Assembly (NCBI GenBank): GCA_009693225.1
Contig: SHXP01000004.1
Span: 1-24,972 of the forward strand
DNA length: 24,972 nucleotides
Reading direction: 5' to 3'
Origin: Limnohabitans sp.
GTDB taxonomy: Bacteria > Pseudomonadota > Gammaproteobacteria > Burkholderiales > Burkholderiaceae_C
Part shown: positions 1-8,196 of the stretch, one piece after another
How positions within the stretch are numbered: position 1 is the stretch's first letter
Layout of the letters: each line of letters opens with the position of its first letter
The notes under the pieces: model-generated
The model's input: only the letters and a program-made list of their open reading frames with translations
Told to the model about the DNA's origin: nothing
Databases searched by the model: none
Program-made: the position numbers and the translations under genes

Positions 1-148
1 AGTCGGCGCATCGTAAAAAGGCTTTCAGTAAAACTATCGGCTCCGCGCATGATTTTCAAAAAAAGTGCTTGCAATATTGCTATGTCTATAACGTTTGAAT
101 AAGCTCATCGGTGCACATATTCCGGGAGTATTTCAGCAGCCTGCTAGC

Positions 149-1576
149 TCAGGGCTGCACCGCCAGCCAATCCGCTGCCGCTTCTTCGTAGGCCAGACCG
201 GTTTGCAGTAGCGCCGCATCGCCGCGCGGTTGACCGATGAGCTGCATGCCCATGGGCAGGCCTTGGTTGTTGAAACCGCAGGGCACATTCAAAGCAGGCA
301 GACCGGCCAGGCTGGCGTACAGCGTGACCTCCATCCAGCGGTGGTAGGTGTCCATTTGTACCGGGCCTTTGCTTGTGTTTATGACTGAAGGCCAGCGCAA
401 GTCGACGGCAAACGGCCAGACCTGGGCGCTGGGTAACACCAGCAGGTCAAAACGGCTGAGCAGATCCAGCATGTGACGGTAAAACGCGCTGCGCTCGGTG
501 CTGGCTTTCAGAAAATCCGGGGCGGTCATGCCGGCGGCCTGGTCAAACTCCCATAGCGCTTCGGGCTTGACCTGACCGCGACCCTTGGCCACTATGGGCG
601 CGATGCGCGAAGCGGTCAGCACCCGTCGCCAGGCCAGCCAGGTCTGCCACACCGAAGAAGGAGAAAAATCCGGTGTCACTGCTTCCACCTGCGCGCCCAG
701 GTCTGTCAAGCGCTGCAAACCGTTTTCGCAGGCCTGCAACACGCCATCTTCCATGGGCAAATAGCCGTTGAGGTCGCCCAGCCAGCCGATGCGCAATCCT
801 TTGGCTTTGGGTTGTAATTGCGACGACCAGCCTGGCGGTAAGTTGGCCAAAGACAGCGGCGCGCGCGCGTCATACCCGGCCATGGTTTCCAGTAAACGCG
901 CCAGATCGGCCACATGCCTTGCCATCGGGCCGTCGGTGCTGAGCTGGCTGACCCAGACATCGTTCACCGGAAACGCCGGGACGCGACCTTGTGAAGGACG
1001 CATGCCGAAGACATTGTTCCAGCCGGCCGGGTTGCGCAGACTGCCCATGAAATCCGAGCCGTCGGCCACAGGCAACATGCGTTGCGCCAGCGCCACCGCC
1101 GCGCCGCCGCTGCTACCGCCCGCTGTGAATGCCGTGTTGTAAGCGTTATGAGTGGCGCCGAACACCGGGTTGAAAGTGTGCGAGCCCAGGCCCCACTCCG
1201 GGGTATTGGTTTTGCCGATGACGATGCCGCCTGCGGTTTTCATGCGCTGCACCAGTAGCGCATCATGATCAGGAATATGGTTTGCTAGAAGCGGTGAACC
1301 CTGGGTAGCGGGCATGCCGGCCACATCGATCATGTCCTTGAACGCCAGCGGCATGCCGTGCAGCCAGCCGCGTGAATCACCACGGGCCAGTTCGGCGTCG
1401 CAGTCGTCGGCTTGCGCCAACAGTCCGGCTGGTTCCTGCACATTGACAATCGCATTGCTGGCGGGATTGAGGCTGGCGATGCGCTGCAAAAAAGCCTGCA
1501 CAACCTCGCGGCACGAAAATTCGCGGCGGTGAATACCGGCTGACAATTGCAGCGCACTGAGTTGGTGAATAGCCAT
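149..1576 (-). CDS. Amidase, amidase-signature family
   Basis: Cytoplasmic hydrolase of carboxylic amide bonds, 475 aa from the chosen start. The Ser-cisSer-Lys triad is visible: Lys80 in the context AFKDMID, the GGSSGG loop at residues 153-158 (cis-Ser), and the likely nucleophile Ser179 in FMGSLRNPA. The last motif is unusual because the family normally has GGS-I/V-R there, and here one Gly is replaced by Met. The reading frame extends upstream to 1645, but the extra 23 residues (many Arg, then Asn-rich) run through the AT-rich divergent promoter. I therefore start at the Met of MAIHQLSALQ, where family similarity begins; AGGTG lies about 10 bases upstream. It is divergent from the peptide ABC operon, which ends in another amidase, so a shared substrate class and regulation are likely. 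Substrate unknown. The family call is firm; the exact start is less so. Confidence 0.9.
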   Translation of the reverse strand: MAIHQLSALQLSAGIHRREFSCREVVQAFLQRIASLNPASNAIVNVQEPAGLLAQADDCDAELARGDSRGWLHGMPLAFKDMIDVAGMPATQGSPLLANHIPDHDALLVQRMKTAGGIVIGKTNTPEWGLGSHTFNPVFGATHNAYNTAFTAGGSSGGAAVALAQRMLPVADGSDFMGSLRNPAGWNNVFGMRPSQGRVPAFPVNDVWVSQLSTDGPMARHVADLARLLETMAGYDARAPLSLANLPPGWSSQLQPKAKGLRIGWLGDLNGYLPMEDGVLQACENGLQRLTDLGAQVEAVTPDFSPSSVWQTWLAWRRVLTASRIAPIVAKGRGQVKPEALWEFDQAAGMTAPDFLKASTERSAFYRHMLDLLSRFDLLVLPSAQVWPFAVDLRWPSVINTSKGPVQMDTYHRWMEVTLYASLAGLPALNVPCGFNNQGLPMGMQLIGQPRGDAALLQTGLAYEEAAADWLAVQP

Positions 1577-1603
1577 GGGGTCGGGCACCTGAATGAATTC
1601 GTT

Positions 1604-1629
1604 TATATTTAAGCTGAGATTGAAATATA
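1604..1629. promoter_or_regulatory. Inverted repeat in the divergent promoter region (candidate operator)
   Basis: A perfect 7-base inverted repeat, TATATTT and AAATATA, separated by 12 bases, sits in the 79-base gap between the minus-strand amidase (start 1576) and the binding-protein gene (start 1656). The gap must carry promoters for both directions. The placement fits a dimeric regulator site, but the arms are simple AT sequence, so this is a candidate only. No regulator gene is adjacent in the window. Confidence 0.3.
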
Positions 1630-1655
1630 GCCGCCTGCGGGCCAAGGGGATATAA

Positions 1656-3251
1656 ATGTCACGTCGATTGTTTGTTCAAGCCATGGCTGCCACGGCTTTG
1701 GCTGCTGTATGTTCGGTTCAGGTGCAGGCGCAAAACGCACTGCCTGCCAACAAAGTTTTGCGTTTTGTGCCGCACGCCAATCTGGCGGTGCTGGACCCGA
1801 TCTGGACCACGGCGTATGTCACCCGTAACCATGGTTACATGATTTACGACACCTTGTTTTCCGAAGACGCCAAAGGAAAAATCCAGCCGCAAATGGTGCA
1901 AAGCCACAGCACCAGCAAGGACGGTAAGGTCTGGACTTTCAAGCTGCGCAGCGGCCTGGCGTTTCACGACGGCAAACCGGTGACCAGCGAAGACGTGGCG
2001 GCCTCGCTCAAGCGATGGTCGAGCCGCGACACCATGGGCGGTGTGTTGTTTGCTTTCGTGGACAAGCTGGAAACGCCGGATACCAACACTTTGCGGATGG
2101 TTTTGAAAGAGCCTTGCGCCATTGTGCTCGAAGCCTTGGGCAAAGCCTCATCGAATGTGCCGTTCATCATGCCCGCGCGCATCGCCGCCACGCCCGGCAC
2201 CGAGCAGATCAAGGAGCACATAGGTTCAGGGCCGTTCATCTTCAAGGCCGATGAATTCAAACCCGGTTCGGTCGCGGTGTACGAACGCAACACGAAATAC
2301 GTGTCGCGCAGCGAGCCGCCCAGCGGTCTGGCCGGCGGCAGACCGGTGAACTTCGAGCGCGTGGAATGGGTCATCATCCGCGACCCGCAAACCCAGTTCA
2401 ATGCCATCCTCGCCGGCGAGGTCGACATGGTCGAGCAACCCAGTTTCGAGCAGTACGACACGCTTAAGAAAACCGCCGGCGTCAGGATCGACGATTTTGC
2501 GCCTGCGGGCTTTCAGTACATCATGCGCTTCAACCATATCCACCCGCCGTTCAACAACCCGAAAATCCGTCAGGCCGCCATGCTTGCTGTCGGCCAGCAG
2601 GCTTTCATCAACACCCAGGTCGGCGTTCCCGAACTCAGCCGCCTGTGCCGCAGCATTTACCCTTGCAGTTCCCAGTTTGCCGATGAAAACACGCACAGCT
2701 TTACCGGTGTGGCCAATCCGGCCAAGGCGCGTGAACTGTTGAAGGAAGCCGGTTACGACGGCACGCCGATTGTGATGATGCGCCCCACCGATTTGTCGGC
2801 CATCACCAAGCTGCCTCTGGTGGCCAAGCAGCAGCTGGAAGCCGCCGGTTTCAAGGTCGATTTGCAGCAAATGGATTGGGCCTCGCTGGTGGCGCGCCGC
2901 GCCAAAAAAGACCCGCCGGCGCAAGGCGGCTGGAACATGTTTTTCACCACCTGGAGCGCGGGTGACATCGACAGTCCGCTGACCAGCGCCATGCTCAACG
3001 CCAAGGGCGCGACCGGCTGGTTCGGCTGGCAGGACGAGCCGCGCATCGAAGAACTGAAAGCCAAATTTGCGCGCGCCCACGAAGGCAGTGAGCAGAAAAA
3101 AATCGCTTCCGAGATTCAAGCACTGGTGTTTGAAACCGCCGCCTATGTGCCGCTGGGCGAGTACCGCAATCCCACGGTATTGCGCAACAGCGTCGGCGGG
3201 CTGCTGCAAACCTCGGGCATTCCGGTGATGTGGGGGTTGGTCAAGCGCTGA
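1656..3251 (+). CDS. ABC transporter periplasmic substrate-binding protein, peptide/nickel family 5
   Basis: Captures the substrate in the periplasm for the permeases encoded next. It is 531 aa, the usual size for DppA/OppA-type proteins. An N-terminal Sec signal peptide is clear: basic MSRR, a hydrophobic Ala-rich stretch, then a VQA-Q cleavage site near residue 25. There is no lipobox Cys, so it is probably soluble. The family 5 hallmark GLAFHDGKPVTSEDV lies around residues 103-117. AAGGGG at 1644-1649 is a good ribosome binding site. It is the first gene of a plus-strand operon, and the next gene starts one base after its stop. Family 5 proteins bind di- and oligopeptides, but also glutathione, opines and other ligands; the flanking amidases and M81 hydrolase suggest a peptide-like or amide ligand (inference). 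Confidence 0.92.
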   Translation: MSRRLFVQAMAATALAAVCSVQVQAQNALPANKVLRFVPHANLAVLDPIWTTAYVTRNHGYMIYDTLFSEDAKGKIQPQMVQSHSTSKDGKVWTFKLRSGLAFHDGKPVTSEDVAASLKRWSSRDTMGGVLFAFVDKLETPDTNTLRMVLKEPCAIVLEALGKASSNVPFIMPARIAATPGTEQIKEHIGSGPFIFKADEFKPGSVAVYERNTKYVSRSEPPSGLAGGRPVNFERVEWVIIRDPQTQFNAILAGEVDMVEQPSFEQYDTLKKTAGVRIDDFAPAGFQYIMRFNHIHPPFNNPKIRQAAMLAVGQQAFINTQVGVPELSRLCRSIYPCSSQFADENTHSFTGVANPAKARELLKEAGYDGTPIVMMRPTDLSAITKLPLVAKQQLEAAGFKVDLQQMDWASLVARRAKKDPPAQGGWNMFFTTWSAGDIDSPLTSAMLNAKGATGWFGWQDEPRIEELKAKFARAHEGSEQKKIASEIQALVFETAAYVPLGEYRNPTVLRNSVGGLLQTSGIPVMWGLVKR

Positions 3252-3252
3252 C

Positions 3253-4206
3253 ATGGGCTCATTCCTGATACGCCGCCTGCTGGCGGTACTGCCTGTGTTG
3301 CTGGTGGTCTCGCTGCTGGTGTTTTTCATGCTGCGCCTGGCGCCCGGCGATCCGGCCGCCGTGATCGCGGGTAACAACGCCACCAGCGAAGACATCGCCA
3401 ATATCCGCGCTCATATGGGTCTGGACAAACCCATAGCCGCGCAATATGTGTTGTGGCTGGGGCAGGTGCTGCAAGGCGATCTGGGTTACTCGTATTACCT
3501 CAGCAAACCTGTCACTGCCCTGGTGGCTCAGCGCATGGAGCCCACTCTGGCACTGGCGCTGGGCACGGTGTTGCTGGCCGTGTGTATCGCGGTGCCGCTG
3601 GGCAGTCTGGCCGCCTGGCGCATGGGCGGCTGGCTGGACCGGGGTTTATCGGCGTTTTCCGTGGCCGGGTTTTCGGTGCCGGTGTTCGTCATCGCTTATC
3701 TGCTGATTTATGTGTTTGCCATGCAATTGCAATGGCTGCCGGTGCAAGGTTATAAGCCGATCAGCGGCCCTCAGTCGCAAGGCGTCTGGGCCTGGATGCG
3801 GCAACTCATACTGCCCTGGCTGACGCTGTCTACGGTGTACGTGGCCTTGATCGCGCGCATCACCCGCGCCAGCGTGTCAGAGGCTTTGCAGGAAGATTAC
3901 ATACGCACTGCGCGCGCCAAGGGATTGGCTCAGCGCAGCGTGTTGATCCGCCATGCGCTGGCCAATGCAGCCGTGCCCATCGTCACCGTGGTCGGCATTG
4001 GCGTGGCTTTGCTGATAGGCGGCGTGGTGGTGACCGAAACCGTGTATGCCATTCCCGGACTGGGTTCGCTGACGGTGGATGCGGTGCTCAACCGCGATTT
4101 CCCCGTCATTCAAGGCCTGGTGCTGTTGTTCTCGCTCAGCTATGTGCTGATCAATCTGCTGGTCGACACCAGTTATGTCTGGCTCGACCCGAGGATCCGT
4201 CACTGA
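3253..4206 (+). CDS. ABC transporter permease, DppB-type
   Basis: Inner-membrane subunit of the peptide-type importer, 317 aa with about six hydrophobic segments. The first is the opening RLLAVLPVLLVVSLLVFFML helix, followed by the APGDPA motif typical of DppB/OppB/NikB. The EAA loop that contacts the ATPase is visible in the cytoplasmic stretch EDYIRTARAKGL, preceding the RHALANAAVPIVT segment. The start codon lies one base after the binding-protein stop and the 3' end overlaps the next permease, so it is tightly co-translated. The DppB-type assignment is firm; the transported substrate is not. Confidence 0.92.
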   Translation: MGSFLIRRLLAVLPVLLVVSLLVFFMLRLAPGDPAAVIAGNNATSEDIANIRAHMGLDKPIAAQYVLWLGQVLQGDLGYSYYLSKPVTALVAQRMEPTLALALGTVLLAVCIAVPLGSLAAWRMGGWLDRGLSAFSVAGFSVPVFVIAYLLIYVFAMQLQWLPVQGYKPISGPQSQGVWAWMRQLILPWLTLSTVYVALIARITRASVSEALQEDYIRTARAKGLAQRSVLIRHALANAAVPIVTVVGIGVALLIGGVVVTETVYAIPGLGSLTVDAVLNRDFPVIQGLVLLFSLSYVLINLLVDTSYVWLDPRIRH

Positions 4207-5084
4207 TGGCCGCCCTAAAGCAACGCTTATGGGACCACGGGTCGGTGCGCTTCGGCGCGGCGGTGTTGCTGTTTGTGCTGTTGTTGTCGCTGGCCGCGCC
4301 CTGGCTGGGCACGGTCGATCCGGCAGCGATGGACGCGAGTGTCATCAACCAGCCGGCCGGCAGGACCGGGACTTTCAATCTGCCCGACGGCAGCGTGGTG
4401 CAACACACCTTCTGGCTGGGCACCGATAACTTCGGCCGCGATGTCTACAGCCGCGTCATGTACGGCGGGCGCATTTCCCTGGTAGTCGGCATTTGCACTT
4501 CGTTGCTGGCGCTGTCGCTAGGCGGTTTGTGCGGCATGCTCGCCGGTTATTTCCACCGCGTCGATGCGGTGCTGATGCGTTTCATGGACGGGCTGATGGC
4601 CATTCCTGCGGTGCTGCTGGCGATTGCGCTGGTGGCGGTGCTCGGCGCGAATGTGGCCACCGTGGTGGTGGCCATCGCCATTCCCGAGGTGCCGCGCGTC
4701 ACGCGTCTGGTGCGCTCGCTGGTGCTGAGCCTGCGCGAAGAAGCTTATGTCGAAGCCGCGCGGGCCCTGGCCACACCGACAGCGGTCATTTTGTGGCGGC
4801 ATATCCTGCCCAACGCCATGGCGCCGTTGCTGGTGCAAGGCACGTTTGTGGCCGCCTCGGCGGTGCTGACCGAGGCCATTCTCAGCTTTCTGGGGCTGGG
4901 CCTGCCGCCGGATGTCCCGACCTGGGGCAACATCATGGCAGAAGGCCGGGTGCAGTTCAGCATGCAGCCGGGCAATGTGCTGTTCCCCGCGCTGTTTCTG
5001 GTGCCGACCGTGCTGGCCATCAATCTGCTGGGGGACGGTTTGCGCGATGTGCTCGACCCCAAATTTGCCAAGCGGGTTTGTTGA
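4206..5084 (+). CDS. ABC transporter permease, DppC-type
   Basis: Second membrane subunit, 292 aa. The N-terminal helix is followed by a periplasmic stretch and the DppC-type motif LGTDNFGRDVYSRVMYGGR. The EAA loop EEAYVEAARALATP comes before the HILPNAMAPLLVQ segment, and the C-terminus has the usual DGLRDVLDPK ending. Its ATG overlaps the stop of the previous permease by one base (ATG inside TGATG), and its own stop overlaps the ATG of the ATPase gene the same way, indicating translational coupling and fixed stoichiometry. Pairs with the DppB-type protein as a heterodimeric channel. Confidence 0.92.
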   Translation: MAALKQRLWDHGSVRFGAAVLLFVLLLSLAAPWLGTVDPAAMDASVINQPAGRTGTFNLPDGSVVQHTFWLGTDNFGRDVYSRVMYGGRISLVVGICTSLLALSLGGLCGMLAGYFHRVDAVLMRFMDGLMAIPAVLLAIALVAVLGANVATVVVAIAIPEVPRVTRLVRSLVLSLREEAYVEAARALATPTAVILWRHILPNAMAPLLVQGTFVAASAVLTEAILSFLGLGLPPDVPTWGNIMAEGRVQFSMQPGNVLFPALFLVPTVLAINLLGDGLRDVLDPKFAKRVC

Positions 5085-6682
5085 TGAACACGTCTGTGTT
5101 GTCTGTGCAAAACCTGTCGGTCGCCTTGCCTGCGGGCGCGGACCGCAGCCATGCGGTGCAGGATATTTCGCTCACACTGCATGCCGGTGAAACCTTGTGC
5201 GTGGTCGGTGAATCCGGTTCAGGCAAATCGGTGCTGGCCATGTCGGTCATGGGATTGCTGGCGCGTGAACTGCGTGTCACCGCCGGTAGCGTGTTGTTAC
5301 AAAACGAATCGCTGCTCGACGCAGATGCGGCGCGTTTGCGCGGTTTGCGCGGGCGCGCCATGGGCATGGTGTTTCAAGAGCCGATGACCGCCTTGAACCC
5401 TGTGATGCGCTGCGGTGAACAAGTCGACGAGGTGCTGCGCTGTCACACCGGCTGGGCGCTGCTGCAACGCCGTCAAGCCGTGTTGCAGATCATGCAGCAG
5501 GTGCGTCTGCCGGAGCCCGGGCGCATGATCGACAGTTACCCGCATCAGTTGAGCGGCGGGCAACGCCAGCGCATCGTCATCGCCATGGCCATGGTGTTGA
5601 AACCGGCGCTGCTGATTTGCGATGAACCGACCACGGCGCTGGACGTGACCACGCAGCAGGAGATATTGAAACTGATCCAGCAGCTGCAACAGGAGAGCGG
5701 CACTGCCGTGCTGTTCATCACGCACGACTTGGGCGTGGTTGCCGACATAGCCGACCGGGTGCTGGTGATGCACTATGGCGTTCAAGTAGAGCAGGGCGAA
5801 CGCGATCAGGTCTTGCAGCGGCCGCAGGCTGATTACACACGCCGCTTGCTGGCCGCCGTGCCTGAGATGATGCCACCTGCACCGCGCCGCCTCCCCGACA
5901 CGCCGCCGGTGTTGCGGGTGCAAGCCTTGCGCAAAACCTATGTCAGTCGCGAGGGCTGGGGCACAGTGCGCCGCACCGACGCCTTGGCCGATGCCGGTCT
6001 GGCTTTGCGTGCCGGTGAAACCCTGGGCATCGTCGGCGAATCGGGCTCGGGCAAGTCCACGCTGGCGCGCTGTGTGCTGCGCTTGATTGACCCGGACAGC
6101 GGTGACATTTTCTGGGGGCAGGACAACATCGCCGCCATGCCCGAGTCGCAATTGCGGCCTTTGCGGCATCGCATACAGGTGGTGTTCCAGGACCCGAACC
6201 GCTCGCTGAATCCGCGCATGCGTGTCGGTGAATCCATCGTGGAGGGCGCGCGCAATTTCGGCTTGAATGCGCAACAAGCGCAGGAGCGCGGCCGGGCCTT
6301 GCTGGAGCAAACCGGTCTGCCGGCGAATGCCTGGGAGCGTTACCCAAGCCAGTTCAGCGGCGGCCAGCGCCAACGCATTGCGCTGGCGCGCGCACTCGCG
6401 TGTCAGCCCGATGTGCTGGTCGCCGACGAAGCCGTCAGCGCGCTGGATGTGTCGGTACAGGCGCAAATACTGGAATTGCTGAGCGAGGTACAGCGCGGCA
6501 TGGGCCTGGGATTGCTGTTCATCACGCACGATTTGCGCGTGGCCGCGCAGCTGTGCGACAGCGTCATCGTCATGCACCGCGGGCAGATTGTCGAGCACGG
6601 ACCTACCGCTGCTTTGTACGCCGATCCGCAGCACGCCTACACACGGGCCCTGCTGGCGAGTGTCCCGGGGGCGCGGCTGTGA
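5084..6682 (+). CDS. ABC transporter ATP-binding protein, two fused nucleotide-binding domains (DppD-DppF type)
   Basis: A single 532-aa chain supplies both ATPase domains of the importer. Domain 1: Walker A GESGSGKS at 42-49, Q-loop FQEP at 97-100, signature LSGGQRQ at 156-162, Walker B ending CDEP at 179-182, and the switch His in FITHD. A peptide-importer C-terminal extension (YTRRLLAAVP) follows at about 251-260. Domain 2: Walker A at 318-325, Q-loop FQDP at 368-371, signature FSGGQRQ at 424-430, Walker B ending ADEA at 447-450, and switch FITHD at 479-483. Both catalytic Glu residues are kept; only the Pro after the second is replaced by Ala. The frame is open far upstream, but that part lies inside the permease gene, so the ATG overlapping the permease stop is chosen. 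Confidence 0.93.
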   Translation: MNTSVLSVQNLSVALPAGADRSHAVQDISLTLHAGETLCVVGESGSGKSVLAMSVMGLLARELRVTAGSVLLQNESLLDADAARLRGLRGRAMGMVFQEPMTALNPVMRCGEQVDEVLRCHTGWALLQRRQAVLQIMQQVRLPEPGRMIDSYPHQLSGGQRQRIVIAMAMVLKPALLICDEPTTALDVTTQQEILKLIQQLQQESGTAVLFITHDLGVVADIADRVLVMHYGVQVEQGERDQVLQRPQADYTRRLLAAVPEMMPPAPRRLPDTPPVLRVQALRKTYVSREGWGTVRRTDALADAGLALRAGETLGIVGESGSGKSTLARCVLRLIDPDSGDIFWGQDNIAAMPESQLRPLRHRIQVVFQDPNRSLNPRMRVGESIVEGARNFGLNAQQAQERGRALLEQTGLPANAWERYPSQFSGGQRQRIALARALACQPDVLVADEAVSALDVSVQAQILELLSEVQRGMGLGLLFITHDLRVAAQLCDSVIVMHRGQIVEHGPTAALYADPQHAYTRALLASVPGARL

Positions 6683-8184
6683 CCCGCGTCTTCATCGCCG
6701 GGTTTCAGCACGAGACCAATACCTTTGCCCCCAGCCTGGCCGATTGGCCGGCGTTCAACCGGGGCGATGCTTTTCCTGCCTATATCCGCGGTCAGGCCAT
6801 GCAGTCGCAGTTCACCGGTGTCAATATCCCGGCTGGCGGTTTCATCGATGCTGCCAAACGTCACGGTTGGCAGTTGTGGCCGTCGGTATGGGCTGGCGCC
6901 AGCCCGTCGTCTTACGTCACCCGCGATGCTTTCGAACGCATCGTTGCAGACATATTGCAGGATTTGAAACAAGCGCTGTCGCAAGGGCTAGACGCGGTCT
7001 ATCTGGACTTGCACGGCGCTGCGGTGGCCGAACATGCCGACGATGCCGAAGGTGAATTGCTGGCGCGGGTGCGTGTGTTGATCGGTGACAACATGCCTCT
7101 GGTGGCGAGCCTGGATTTACACGCCAATGTGACGCGCCGCATGCTGGCCACGGCCGATGCGCTGGTCGCCTACCGCACTTACCCGCATATCGACATGGCA
7201 GAAACGGGTGAACGCGCGGCAGCCTTGCTGCAACGCCGTTTGCGTCTGGGCCGTCGTCAAGCGCTCACAGTGCACCGCCTGCCTTATTTGATATCACTCA
7301 ACGCCCAGTCGACCTGGTTGCAACCGGCCAAAGACCTTTATGCAGTCATGGCTGAAATCGACACAGCACATGCCAGTGTGTCGAGCTTTTGCATGGGCTT
7401 TGCCGCCGCCGACTTTGAAGAATGTGCACCTGTGTTGTGGTCTTATGCAGAGCAACCGCAGCAAGCCCAAACCGCAGCTGAGGCCTTGCATCAACTTGCA
7501 GCACCACCGGCGCAATGGCGCATGGCGTTTTTGGATGCCCACGAAGCGGTGACGCAGGCGCTGGCGCTGGCCGCGCAGCATGAGCGCCCGGTGCTGATTG
7601 CAGATACCCAGGACAACCCCGGTGCGGGTGGTGACAGCAACACCACCGGCATGTTGCGCGCTTTGCTGCAACAGGGCGCGGGCAAGCGGTATCCCGGCGC
7701 GGTAGCGCTGGGTTTGATGTACCACCCTGAGGTGGCGGCCACGGCGTTTGCCGCCGGTGTCGGCGCGGTAATCGATGTGGTTTTGGGTGTGTCGGTGCCG
7801 ACCCATGAAGGCATGAGCGATGCACCGGTCGCGGCGCGTGCCCGTGTGCTGGCGGTCAGCGATGGCCGTTGCATTTTGAAAGGCTCGATGATGCGCGGCA
7901 TGACCAGCCAGCTCGGTGCGAGCGCCTGTCTGGAGATCGACGGTGTGCTGGTCGCGGTGGTCAGCGGCAAGGCGCAGTTGCTGGACCGTGAAATGTTGCG
8001 CATACTCGGTATCACGCCGGAGGCGATGAAAATCATTGTGCTCAAGAGCTCCAATCATTTCCGCGCCGATTTCGAACCGATAGCCAGCAAAGTACTGGTG
8101 GCCAAAGCCAAGGGCCCGATGGCCGCCGACCCCGGCGATCTGCCCTGGCGCAAACTCAATCCCATGACACGCACCCGCGCCTGA
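6679..8184 (+). CDS. M81 family metallohydrolase, MlrC-like
   Basis: Predicted cytoplasmic metal-dependent hydrolase of the M81 (microcystinase C) family, 501 aa from a GTG start that overlaps the ATPase stop (GTGA). The N-terminal HETNTF motif (11-16), DLHGA (110-114), DLHANVT (146-152) and YRTYPHID (165-172) are all present, giving candidate metal ligands Glu12, His112, Asp146, His148 and His170. The C-terminal half has the family motif DNPGAGGDS. In sphingomonads, MlrC cleaves the linear tetrapeptide left from the cyclic toxin microcystin. Most bacterial members of the family have no tested substrate, so no microcystin role is claimed. Its place in a peptide importer operon supports hydrolysis of an imported peptide-like compound. 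An ATG start further in would lose the HETNTF motif. Confidence 0.88.
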   Translation: MTRVFIAGFQHETNTFAPSLADWPAFNRGDAFPAYIRGQAMQSQFTGVNIPAGGFIDAAKRHGWQLWPSVWAGASPSSYVTRDAFERIVADILQDLKQALSQGLDAVYLDLHGAAVAEHADDAEGELLARVRVLIGDNMPLVASLDLHANVTRRMLATADALVAYRTYPHIDMAETGERAAALLQRRLRLGRRQALTVHRLPYLISLNAQSTWLQPAKDLYAVMAEIDTAHASVSSFCMGFAAADFEECAPVLWSYAEQPQQAQTAAEALHQLAAPPAQWRMAFLDAHEAVTQALALAAQHERPVLIADTQDNPGAGGDSNTTGMLRALLQQGAGKRYPGAVALGLMYHPEVAATAFAAGVGAVIDVVLGVSVPTHEGMSDAPVAARARVLAVSDGRCILKGSMMRGMTSQLGASACLEIDGVLVAVVSGKAQLLDREMLRILGITPEAMKIIVLKSSNHFRADFEPIASKVLVAKAKGPMAADPGDLPWRKLNPMTRTRA

Positions 8185-8196
8185 CAGGAGATCAAG

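Noticed and set aside
1..148. Possible 3' end of an upstream gene or a promoter
   Set aside because: No frame is convincingly coding, and TTGCAA with TATAAC near 68-92 has a spacer of about 12 bases, too short for a standard promoter.
1577..1645. N-terminal extension of the divergent amidase by 23 residues
   Set aside because: The extension crosses the AT-rich promoter gap and does not resemble the family; similarity begins at MAIHQLSALQ.
2226..3401. 391-codon open frame on the minus strand
   Set aside because: It lies antisense to the binding-protein gene, which has a signal peptide and family motifs; the long frame is a product of GC-biased codon use and has no recognisable domain.
5297..6634. 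445-codon open frame on the minus strand
   Set aside because: Antisense to the fused ATPase gene with all ABC motifs; His/Gln-rich composition is typical of an antisense shadow.
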